From: Candidatus Methanophagales archaeon
GTDB taxonomy: Archaea > Halobacteriota > Syntropharchaeia > Alkanophagales > Methanospirareceae
Length of the DNA: 6,160 nucleotides
Reading direction: 5' to 3'
Assembly (NCBI GenBank): GCA_030668065.1
Contig: DAOUUS010000100.1
Location: 1-6,160 of the forward strand
The notes under the pieces were generated by a model that worked only from the letters and a program-made list of their open reading frames with translations, had not been told where the DNA came from and searched no databases. The translations under genes were made by a program, and so were the position numbers. Shown piece by piece: positions 1 through 6,126 of the stretch (positions are counted from its first letter, which is position 1; every line of letters begins with the position of its first letter).

Positions 1-1
1 A

Positions 2-130
2 CGAGGTAAAATCGTGGCTGGCGTACAAATAGTAGCAGAAGAGATAGAACCCGTAGATGCAGTCTTCGAGGATGAGTTTATGGCGACAGACGTTATGCCT
101 GATCCTTTACTTGCGGGGTATGTATATTAG
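2..130 (+). CDS. C-terminal end of an unrecognised protein (partial, 5' end outside the window)
   Basis: Reading from position 2, the frame is open for 42 codons and stops at TAG 128-130. The peptide begins RGKIVAGVQIVAEEIEP and ends DPLLAGYVY; it is acidic (several Glu and Asp), with no Cys, no membrane segment and no motif I can assign. The acidic composition and regular valine/isoleucine spacing look like real coding sequence, and the stop is followed by clearly noncoding sequence. I do not recognise the family. The next + strand gene starts about 260 bases downstream with its own possible promoter, so there is no sign of an operon with the kinase. Confidence 0.55.
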   Translation, partial: RGKIVAGVQIVAEEIEPVDAVFEDEFMATDVMPDPLLAGYVY

Positions 131-211
131 CACCAAAATTGATGCGCATATGCCCGCCACAACTTTTTAGCTTCTTGGGCCGAGAGGAGTCGTGCCGGAA
201 AAACCGAACTG

Positions 212-249
212 CTGCCTTCTGTGAGTTCTCAAAACGGTACCACAGGCAG
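212..249 (+). other. imperfect stem-loop in the leader region of the kinase gene
   Basis: CTGCC at 212-216 and TGTG at 220-223 can pair with CACAGGCAG at 241-249, leaving a three-base bulge (217-219) and a 17-base loop. It lies in the 261-base stretch (131-391) between the partial gene and the sensor kinase. That stretch otherwise shows only a T5 run (161-165) shortly after the upstream stop, a weak TATA-like element near the kinase, and short open frames on both strands with no recognisable protein. A structured 3' UTR or small RNA is possible, but the hairpin may be chance. Confidence 0.2.
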
Positions 250-346
250 ATATAGCACGTGTATTTGGGTGATGCAGGATTAATTACAGATATGAATTTA
301 GCCCTGCACACTCATATCCGCATCGTTCTGTACTACGAACGAAAAG

Positions 347-354
347 CTTTTATG
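347..354 (+). promoter_or_regulatory. weak archaeal TATA-like element upstream of the HK1 gene
   Basis: CTTTTATG at 347-354 is preceded by a purine-rich CGAAAAG, which resembles a BRE. Its centre is about 42 bases before the ATG at 392. That would place transcription start near 375 and leave a short leader with no clear Shine-Dalgarno site. It matches the archaeal TATA consensus only partly, so this is a position-supported guess. Confidence 0.25.
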
Positions 355-391
355 TGAAGACCGTCTTCTCGTGTAAATAGGCTAGTTTTAC

Positions 392-3300
392 ATGACGCCC
401 AATAAGAATAAAGATACACTTTATCTGTGGCATGAATCAGAAGCACGTAAAACCGATATGGTAAGCACACGAGAGAACACACACAGTCATCCAGTTAGAT
501 TTTTTGTCACTGTTATTAGCATCGCCCTTATTATTATTAGCCTCTCCTTCGTTATTCCGTTAGCGAATGCACAGGAGGAGCAGACGAAGCGAGTGCTTGT
601 GCTGAATTCGTATCATAAAGGTTTTGCTCAGACTGACGATATTGTAAAAGGAATAGAGTCTGTCTTAAAACCAGAAGAAAACGACATTGAGCTTAGGATA
701 GAATATATGGATTCAAAAGCCACAAAATATGATAGTCGGTACAAAGAGAAATTATATGAGTTGTATAAGTATAAATACGGCAACCAAACATTTGATCTGA
801 TTATATCTTCTGATGATAACGCATTCAATTTTCTCCGTGAGTATCATGAGGATCTGTTCCCGGACACGCCGATTGTTTTTTGCGGAGTAAATAATCTTGA
901 AGCTCCTGCTCTTATAGATCCCGATGAATTTACAGGGATTATTGAGCTTCAGTCGACAAAAGAAACAATAGACCTTGGTTTAAAATTGCATCCCGGGACC
1001 AAGCAGATAGTCTTTGTTGTTGACAACACACCTACGGGGGAATATCTCTGGGGCCAGATACAAGAGCTTTTCATATATTACGAAGATGTCAAGATGACCC
1101 GTATAGATGAATGTTTATCCCTGGAGCAGGTAGAGGATGAGGTAAGCAAATTATCCGATGATACCATAGTGCTTTTTGGGACATACAATCGCGATAAGTC
1201 GGGAAGCTATTACGCCTTCGGAGAAGCTGCCGCGCGCGTATCCAAAGCAAGTGCGCGGCCAATGTATGGCTATTCTGTCCAGGTTTTGCCTTATGGTATC
1301 GTTGGTGGTAAACTGTTTGGCGGCTTTTATCATGGTCAGGTCGCAGCAGAGATGGCTCAACGCATCGTGATGGGAGAAAAAGTGCAGAACATTCCTGTGT
1401 TAACAAAGCCGCAAACCCAATATATGTTTGATTACGAGCAGATGCAGCGGTGGGGTATCGCGGTTTCCGACTTGCCTGAAGACAGTATTGTTATCAACAA
1501 ACCCCACTCGTTCTATGAAGAGAACAAGGTGCTGATTTGGGCGATAATTGCATTTATAATCCTACAAACGTTGATCATCTTCGGCCTTCTTGTGAATAGG
1601 TCAAGGCGGAAACGGGCTGAGGAGAGAATCGAATACCTAAATACAGTGCTGCGCGCTATCCGAAACGTCAATCAACTCATTACCAAGGAAAAGGACCGCG
1701 GCAGGCTGCTGCAAGGGGCTTGCGATAGCCTCGTCGAGACGCGCGGCTATCACGGCGCCTGGGTTGGCCTCATCGACAACGCGCGGGAGATTGTCACGAC
1801 CGCGGAGGCCGGGTGGGGCAAGGACTTCTCACATATGTTCGCACGGCTGAAACCCGGTGAGTTGCCGCGATGCGGCCGGAAGGCGTTGGCGCAACCGGGA
1901 GTTGTGACAATCGAAGACCCACGCTCCACTTGTACCGACTGTCCCCTCGCTGAAACGTGTGCCGGTAAGGCGGCGATGACTCTGCGGTTGGAGCATGGGG
2001 AAACGGTCTACGGCCTGTTGTCTGTCTCAGTCCCGGCCGGTCTTGGCATGGGCAATGAAGAGGTGTCCCTGTTCGAGGAAGTCACGTCAGACATCGCCTT
2101 CGCACTGTACAGCATCGAACTGGACGAGCAGCGCAAGCAGGCGGTGGAGGCGTTAGTCATCCTCGTCAGACAGCAGGCAGAACTGGTCAAGTTCGGTCTG
2201 GTGGCGTTGTCCGAACATTCGCTCGATGCGCTTTTCGGGGAGGCGGTGGCGCTCGTTTCGCGGACGTTTGGAACCAGGTACGCCAAAATACTCGAGCATC
2301 GCATCGAGGAGGGTATCCTTTTCCTACGGGCGGGTGTGGGCTGGAAGGAAGGCTGGGTCGGCCACAAGTCGGTCCCGGACGGTGCCGATTCGCAGGGCGG
2401 ATACACCCTTGTGCGAACTAAACCGGTGATTTCCGAAGACATCCAGCATGAAAAACGCTTTTCGCCGCCCGCACTGCTGATCGAACACAACGTGGTGTGC
2501 GGGTTGACGGTTGCCATCCCCGGCGAGAACCGTCCGTTCGGCATCCTGGGAACACATCACGACCAGCCCCATCCGTTTTCCGAAGACGATGCGCATTTCA
2601 TGGAAGCCTTGGCCAACGTGCTGGCCGCCGCTATCCAGCGCAAGCGGGCGGAGGATGATTTGAAGCGAACCGTAACAGACCTGGAGCGGTCCAATGCCGA
2701 GCTGGAGCAGTTTGCATATGTTGCCTCACACGACCTGCAAGAGCCCTTGCGTATGGTCTCGAGCTATATGCAGTTGCTGAAACAGCGTTACGGGGGTAAA
2801 CTCGACTCTGATGCGGACGAGTTCATCGGGTTTGCCGTGGACGGCGCGAACCGGATGCAAACGCTGATCCAGGACTTGCTGGCTTTTTCACGGGTGGGTA
2901 CACGTGGCAAACCATTCGAGCCGACCGACTGCGAAGCTGTCCTTGAGCAGGTGCTCACGAATCTGAAAGTGACGATCGAAGAGAGAGGCGCGGTGGTGAC
3001 CCATGATGCACTGCCGACCGTAATAGCAGACGCTTCACAACTGGTTCAGTTGCTTCAGAACCTGGTAGGTAACGCGATTAAGTTCCATAGCGAAGAGCCT
3101 TTGCATATTCACATCTCAGTAGAGCAAAAAGCTGGTGAATGGGAATTCTCGGTTGCAGACAACGGCATCGGGATCAAGCCGGAATTCTTCGACCGTATCT
3201 TTGTGATATTCCAGCGGCTGCATGGCAGGGGCGAGTATTCGGGTACCGGCATCGGACTTGCGGTATGTAAGAAGATCGTGGAGCGGCATGGAGGACGGAT

Positions 3301-3400
3301 CTGGGTAGAATCTGAGCTAGGCAAGGGCACAACGTTTTTCTTTACAATACCCGGTCGGGGATCGAAAGGAACCGCGCAACATGAACATCAAAAGCGTTAA
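392..3400 (+). CDS. membrane sensor histidine kinase: ABC-substrate-binding-like sensor, Cys4 GAF, GAF, HisKA, HATPase (HK1)
   Basis: A 1002-residue sensor kinase. Residues 35-58 form a hydrophobic signal/anchor segment ending ANAQ. Residues 66-340 resemble the ABC-type substrate-binding sensor family (PF04392-like): RVLVLNSYHKGF, DLIISSDDNAFNFL and DTPIVFCGVNN are typical stretches. A membrane segment follows at 379-402, with RSRRKR on the cytoplasmic side. A GAF domain (about 430-580) carries Cys494, Cys514, Cys517 and Cys523; a second GAF-like domain spans about 600-750. HisKA follows, with SHDLQEPLR and phosphoacceptor His780. The HATPase has N-box Asn890/Asn894, G1 DNGIG (923-927) and G2 GTGIGL (951-956), so catalysis looks intact. 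The ATG at 458 (Met23) gives a more usual signal peptide and may be the true start; neither start has a clear ribosome site. Kinases with this DLQEPLR helix often pair with Rcp1-type regulators, as found downstream. GC rises sharply near codon 430. The ligand is unknown. Confidence 0.93.
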   Translation: MTPNKNKDTLYLWHESEARKTDMVSTRENTHSHPVRFFVTVISIALIIISLSFVIPLANAQEEQTKRVLVLNSYHKGFAQTDDIVKGIESVLKPEENDIELRIEYMDSKATKYDSRYKEKLYELYKYKYGNQTFDLIISSDDNAFNFLREYHEDLFPDTPIVFCGVNNLEAPALIDPDEFTGIIELQSTKETIDLGLKLHPGTKQIVFVVDNTPTGEYLWGQIQELFIYYEDVKMTRIDECLSLEQVEDEVSKLSDDTIVLFGTYNRDKSGSYYAFGEAAARVSKASARPMYGYSVQVLPYGIVGGKLFGGFYHGQVAAEMAQRIVMGEKVQNIPVLTKPQTQYMFDYEQMQRWGIAVSDLPEDSIVINKPHSFYEENKVLIWAIIAFIILQTLIIFGLLVNRSRRKRAEERIEYLNTVLRAIRNVNQLITKEKDRGRLLQGACDSLVETRGYHGAWVGLIDNAREIVTTAEAGWGKDFSHMFARLKPGELPRCGRKALAQPGVVTIEDPRSTCTDCPLAETCAGKAAMTLRLEHGETVYGLLSVSVPAGLGMGNEEVSLFEEVTSDIAFALYSIELDEQRKQAVEALVILVRQQAELVKFGLVALSEHSLDALFGEAVALVSRTFGTRYAKILEHRIEEGILFLRAGVGWKEGWVGHKSVPDGADSQGGYTLVRTKPVISEDIQHEKRFSPPALLIEHNVVCGLTVAIPGENRPFGILGTHHDQPHPFSEDDAHFMEALANVLAAAIQRKRAEDDLKRTVTDLERSNAELEQFAYVASHDLQEPLRMVSSYMQLLKQRYGGKLDSDADEFIGFAVDGANRMQTLIQDLLAFSRVGTRGKPFEPTDCEAVLEQVLTNLKVTIEERGAVVTHDALPTVIADASQLVQLLQNLVGNAIKFHSEEPLHIHISVEQKAGEWEFSVADNGIGIKPEFFDRIFVIFQRLHGRGEYSGTGIGLAVCKKIVERHGGRIWVESELGKGTTFFFTIPGRGSKGTAQHEHQKR

Positions 3401-3500
3401 GGATTTAGATGTTTGGAATAAAGTCCGGGAGATAGTGGATTGGGCTTATGAGACGCCAGCGTGATTTTATAATGAAGAGCAATATGGATTAGCAACCCAT
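3381..3500 (+). pseudogene. remnant of a four-helix-bundle (S23/IVS-type) protein gene with an in-frame TGA
   Basis: An ATG at 3381, 10 bases after an AGGA, opens a frame reading MNIKSVKDLDVWNKVREIV, close to the start of four-helix-bundle proteins of the 23S rRNA intervening-sequence type (KDLxVWxKxxELV). A TGA at 3462-3464 interrupts it after 27 codons. The same frame then continues FYNEEQYGLATH, which fits the next conserved segment of that family (FPKEExYGL). Beyond about 3500 the resemblance is lost: the expected QIRRAAVSIPSNIAEG segment is absent in all three forward frames. I therefore read it as a truncated, nonsense-interrupted remnant. It overlaps the last 20 bases of HK1 in another frame. 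The rest of the gap to 3569 shows nothing I can assign. Confidence 0.5.
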
Positions 3501-3569
3501 ACCTTTTTAACATGGGCTGACTTTTTGGGTTATGAAAAGCGAATGCACCAGGATCGTATAAAAAGCATA

Positions 3570-3577
3570 TTTATAAG
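3570..3577 (+). promoter_or_regulatory. archaeal TATA box for the response regulator / HK2 unit
   Basis: TTTATAAG at 3570-3577 is a good match to the archaeal TATA consensus and sits behind an A-rich stretch (AAAAAGCA) that could serve as a BRE. It is centred about 42 bases before the ATG at 3616. Transcription would start near 3600 and leave a short leader that just includes the Shine-Dalgarno site. This implies that the downstream pair can be transcribed separately from HK1. Confidence 0.45.
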
Positions 3578-3605
3578 TGAATCACAAAATCAGAATTACG
3601 AAAAT

Positions 3606-3611
3606 GGAGTG
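3606..3611 (+). promoter_or_regulatory. Shine-Dalgarno site of the response regulator gene
   Basis: GGAGTG at 3606-3611 lies 4 bases before the ATG at 3616 and supports that start codon. It is the clearest ribosome-binding site in the window. Confidence 0.6.
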
Positions 3612-3615
3612 AAAA

Positions 3616-4059
3616 ATGATAGGAAACTCGATAGAGATTTTGCTGGTAGAAGACAACCCCGGTGATGTGCGTCTGACACGAGAAGTACTCAGAGACGGTA
3701 AACTGCACAACAACCTGCATGTGGCAGAAGATGGCATAGAGGCTTTGGAGTTCTTGCGTAGAGTCGGGAGTTATGCTGATGCGCCGCGACCGGACCTCGT
3801 GCTGCTCGATTTGAACCTGCCGAAGAAAGACGGTCGAGAGGTGCTTGCAGAGATCAAAGCGGATTCCAACCTGAAACGCATCCCCGTGGTAGTGCTGACT
3901 ACCTCAAAAGCAGAAGAGGACGTCTTCAAAGCATATGACCTGCATGCGAACTGCTATATCACAAAACCTGTTGATCTGGACCAATTCATCACGGTAGTGA
4001 GGTCTGTCGAAGAGTTCTGGTTTACGATAGTGAAATTGCCACTCGATGGAAACAAATGA
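3616..4059 (+). CDS. single-domain response regulator, Rcp1-like receiver
   Basis: A 147-residue protein that is almost entirely one receiver domain. The start ILLVEDNPGDVRL supplies the acidic pair Glu12/Asp13. The phosphoacceptor is Asp65 in LVLLDLNLPKKDG; the conserved hydroxyl residue is Thr95 or Thr96 in VVLTTS; the conserved lysine is Lys117 in ITKP. No output domain follows: after the last receiver helix only a short tail remains (EEFWFTIVKLPLDGNK). The long loop GSYADAPRP between the third strand and its preceding helix is typical of the Rcp1 group, which acts with DLQEPLR-type kinases such as phytochrome kinases; HK1 upstream is therefore the likely donor (inference). The stop overlaps the next start as ATGA at 4056-4059, which suggests translational coupling. 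A partner-binding or phosphate-shuttle role is more likely than direct DNA binding. Confidence 0.93.
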   Translation: MIGNSIEILLVEDNPGDVRLTREVLRDGKLHNNLHVAEDGIEALEFLRRVGSYADAPRPDLVLLDLNLPKKDGREVLAEIKADSNLKRIPVVVLTTSKAEEDVFKAYDLHANCYITKPVDLDQFITVVRSVEEFWFTIVKLPLDGNK

Positions 4060-5630
4060 ACTTTATGCACGATAACAGTATAAAAATTCTGCTGGTTGAG
4101 GATAACCAGGGAGACGCACGTTTGATACAGGAGATGCTGTCAGAAGCAGGTGCCTCTGCGTTCGCACTGGAGCAAGCGGATAGGCTCTCGACAGGGCTGG
4201 TGCGCCTTGCCGCAGCAGATATAGATGCGGTTCTGTTGGACCTTGGACTGCCGGATAGTTCTGGGCTGGACACTTTCATTACTGTACACGCGCAAGTACC
4301 AGATGTGCCAATCGTGATGCTGACGGGTCTTGACGATGCCGAACTTGCTATTAAGGCAGTGCAAGCGGGTGCACAGGACTATCTGCCTAAGAACAAACTG
4401 GATAGCTGGTTACTGGTACGTACTATACGCTATGCTATCGAGCGGAAGAAGACAGAAACGCACATCGAGCATCTGAACAGCGTCCTCAAAGCCATCAGGG
4501 GTGTAAATCAGTTGATTGTGATGGAGAAGGACCGTGACACTCTGTTACAGAACGCCTGCGATACTCTGACAGAAGCACGGGGGTACGATGTCGCATGGCT
4601 CGGATTCCTGAGCGAGGGTGAAGCTTTTGCCACAGTCAAGGGTTCCGGCTTCAGTGAAGACGTCACTCGTTTCTGTGAACATGTGCTGGGTGGTGATCAT
4701 CCGCCGTGCATAAAAAACGCGCTCGCACAAAAAGACAGTTTTGTAGTTCTGGACAAAACCCGAGAATGCGGTGATTGTTTCTTCAAAGACGCTTGTGTCG
4801 GCAAAGAAGCTGCGATCATTCGTGTCGAACATGCCGGAAAGCTTTTCGGGCTGCTTGCGGTATTGCTTGCACCAGCGGTCGCAGTGGACGAAGAGGAGAA
4901 GGGACTGCTGGAGGAAGTGGCGGGCGACATCGCGTTTGGGCTCCACAATATGGAGCTAGATGAGGCACGCAAGAAGGCAGAAGAGCATCTAAAAGCATCA
5001 CTAAAAGAGAAAGAGGTGTTGCTGCTGGAGATACATCATCGCGTAAAGAACAACCTTCAGGTCGTATCGAGCCTGCTGAATATGCAAGCACGAGCAGCCA
5101 AAGACGAAACTACGAGTGCGGGACTCCTGGAATCACGGGACCGGATAAATACGATGGCACTTATTCATACGAAATTGTACGAAAGCGGAAACTTATCTGA
5201 GATAAATATGAAGGGGTTTGTGGAGGGATTGCTACGGCAATTGTTCATGGGTTATCAGGTTCAAGATACAAAAATCACGCCTGTTGTTCATGTAGCTGAC
5301 TGTACACTTCCAGTCTCAACTGCAGTACATTTCGGATTAGTTGTGAATGAACTGTTATCAAACGCATTTAAACATGCTTTTGTAAACAGGGCGGAAGGTA
5401 AGATTGAGGTTAGTCTCTCGGCACCGGAAAAAGGTGCGGTTTGTCTGACCGTAAGTGATGACGGCGTTGGACTACCCGAAGGATTCGACTTCAATACAAC
5501 GAAAACTCTTGGGCTGCATCTGGTAAAAATTCTGGTGGAAGATCAGTTACGGGGGCGATTGGAGGTTGTCTGTGATAAGGGAACGACTTTTAAGGTGGAA
5601 TTCAAAATAGAGGATAATGGTGCGAGTTAA
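4056..5630 (+). CDS. hybrid kinase: receiver, Cys4 GAF, HisKA_2 and HATPase (HK2), cytoplasmic
   Basis: A 524-residue protein with no signal or membrane segment. An N-terminal receiver (about 8-128) has Glu15/Asp16, phosphoacceptor Asp62 (LLDLGLPD), Thr90 and Lys112 (LPK). A helical linker from 133 leads to a GAF domain (about 155-300) with Cys218, Cys238, Cys241 and Cys247; residues 137-308 align with HK1 413-584 without a gap. A coiled linker (301-320) leads to a HisKA_2 helix, EIHHRVKNNLQVVSSLL, with likely phosphoacceptor His328. The ATPase domain has N-box Asn431/Asn436 (NELLSNAFKHA), G1 DDGVGLP (468-474) and TLGLHLV (484-490). All catalytic residues are present. The start overlaps the regulator stop by four bases; Met4 (4065) is an alternative. 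Receiver-first order suggests that an upstream kinase, probably HK1, gates its activity. Its own target regulator is not in the window. Confidence 0.93.
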   Translation: MNFMHDNSIKILLVEDNQGDARLIQEMLSEAGASAFALEQADRLSTGLVRLAAADIDAVLLDLGLPDSSGLDTFITVHAQVPDVPIVMLTGLDDAELAIKAVQAGAQDYLPKNKLDSWLLVRTIRYAIERKKTETHIEHLNSVLKAIRGVNQLIVMEKDRDTLLQNACDTLTEARGYDVAWLGFLSEGEAFATVKGSGFSEDVTRFCEHVLGGDHPPCIKNALAQKDSFVVLDKTRECGDCFFKDACVGKEAAIIRVEHAGKLFGLLAVLLAPAVAVDEEEKGLLEEVAGDIAFGLHNMELDEARKKAEEHLKASLKEKEVLLLEIHHRVKNNLQVVSSLLNMQARAAKDETTSAGLLESRDRINTMALIHTKLYESGNLSEINMKGFVEGLLRQLFMGYQVQDTKITPVVHVADCTLPVSTAVHFGLVVNELLSNAFKHAFVNRAEGKIEVSLSAPEKGAVCLTVSDDGVGLPEGFDFNTTKTLGLHLVKILVEDQLRGRLEVVCDKGTTFKVEFKIEDNGAS

Positions 5631-5656
5631 TAATACTACAAAAGTTGATAGTATTA
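5631..5656 (+). terminator. hairpin directly after the HK2 stop codon
   Basis: TAATACTA (5631-5638) pairs perfectly with TAGTATTA (5649-5656) across a 10-base loop, immediately after the TAA of HK2. No T-run follows directly, so it is not a classic bacterial intrinsic terminator. It may mark or protect the 3' end of the transcript, between HK2 and the convergent pseudogene. The stem is AT-rich and of modest stability. Confidence 0.35.
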
Positions 5657-5659
5657 ACA

Positions 5660-5998
5660 TTATGACCTGTCTATAATCCAGTTTAAAATCATTTTAAAAT
5701 TTTCCTCAGGAGGTAATGCCTGTGGATGTGACATCATCATCATCAACATTACTCTCAGAATCCAAATGGATATGTCGTGGAAATGTTTTGACGCGATGAT
5801 GTGGTGCATTATTGAATCTTGTAATCCTATTTCTCTCTGCCAGTGGAAGCTATATTCGTCTTCATCCTCATCGTATCGCACCTCAATGAAAGAATCGTTA
5901 TGAAGATATAGTCTCAGTCTAACCTTTATAGTGGGAGTTTTCTCTGAGTCGAAACTTTCTCCATCAAATTAAAAATCATGTTTTGATTTTAGTCTCAT
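5660..5998 (-). pseudogene. TumE-like (DUF6516) toxin-antitoxin family gene, broken by a stop and two frame changes
   Basis: On the - strand an ATG at 5998-5996 reads MRLKSKHDF, then TAA (5971-5969), then in the same frame FDGESFDSEKTP and IKVRLRLYLHNDSFIEVRYD, ending YSFHWQRE near 5831. One base appears to be missing there: the family's core motif continues in the adjacent frame as NRITRFNNAPHH, VKTFPRHIH and ESNVDDDDVTSTGITS, which stops at 5708-5706. The first frame then resumes with PEENFKMILNWIIDRS to TAA 5662-5660. The HWQ, R(F/Y)xNAPHH and TFPxHxH motifs are those I associate with TumE-like proteins. One stop and two compensating shifts indicate decay. No HTH antitoxin partner lies downstream, where HK2 converges. 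An unusual spliced or frameshifted gene, or assembly error, is less likely. The GTG-started 73-codon frame at 5881 is only part of it. Confidence 0.7.
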
Positions 5999-6022
5999 AG
6001 AGAGACATATGAGAATAAGTGG

Positions 6023-6050
6023 AAAGGGTCAATACATAGGTAAGTGTTTT
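6023..6050 (+). repeat. 28-bp direct repeat, copy 1
   Basis: The first of two identical 28-bp copies, beginning AAAGGGTCAATACATAGG and ending AAGTGTTTT. The second copy starts 39 bases further on. The pair lies in the gap between the divergent TumE-like pseudogene and the gene starting at 6127, where operators would be expected. Confidence 0.9.
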
Positions 6051-6064
6051 ATTTGACAAATAAA
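6048..6064. promoter_or_regulatory. 17-bp perfect palindrome bridging the two direct repeats
   Basis: TTTATTTGACAAATAAA is two 8-base arms around a central A. It uses the last three bases of repeat copy 1, the whole 11-base spacer, and the first three bases of copy 2. The symmetry and the position upstream of a start codon suggest a binding site for a dimeric regulator (inference). Confidence 0.45.
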
Positions 6065-6089
6065 GGGTCAATACATAGGTAAGTGTTTT
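6062..6089 (+). repeat. 28-bp direct repeat, copy 2
   Basis: The second identical copy, separated from the first by an 11-base spacer (6051-6061). It ends 37 bases before the ATG at 6127. Flanking bases differ on both outer sides, so the repeat boundary is sharp. Confidence 0.9.
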
Positions 6090-6126
6090 GATAACATATC
6101 CATTTACGCATCCATTGTGATGCATT

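Noticed and set aside
93..311. - strand frame of 72 codons
   Set aside because: It overlaps the end of the upstream coding frame, has a GTG start with no clear ribosome site, and matches no family I know. Kept only as a low-interest observation.
2008..2544. Long - strand open frame of 178 codons inside HK1
   Set aside because: It lies antisense to the GAF domains in the GC-rich part of HK1, where stop codons are rare; its Ser/Pro/Thr-rich composition is typical of an antisense shadow.
3462..3464. TGA read as selenocysteine in the four-helix-bundle frame
   Set aside because: No cysteine is expected at this place in the family, no obvious selenocysteine insertion structure was noticed, and family resemblance ends soon after. 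Decay is simpler.
4545..4946. Open frames antisense to and in other frames of the HK2 GAF region
   Set aside because: They are shadows of a strongly supported coding sequence and show no recognisable domain.
5733..5748. CAT trinucleotide run as a microsatellite or regulatory repeat
   Set aside because: It encodes the run of Asp residues in the shifted frame of the TumE-like pseudogene, so it is explained as coding remnant.
5826..5840. Programmed ribosomal frameshift in the TumE-like gene
   Set aside because: No standard slippery heptamer is visible, and a second frame change plus an upstream in-frame stop would also be needed.
5660..5881. Intact small - strand gene with a GTG start
   Set aside because: This frame loses the NAPHH/TFPRHIH core, which lies in the adjacent frame, and family-like sequence continues upstream of the GTG. 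It is better explained as part of a broken TumE-like gene.
6023..6089. Possible CRISPR array
   Set aside because: Only two repeats with an 11-base spacer, and the spacer forms a palindrome with the repeat ends; CRISPR spacers are usually about 30-40 bases and non-palindromic.
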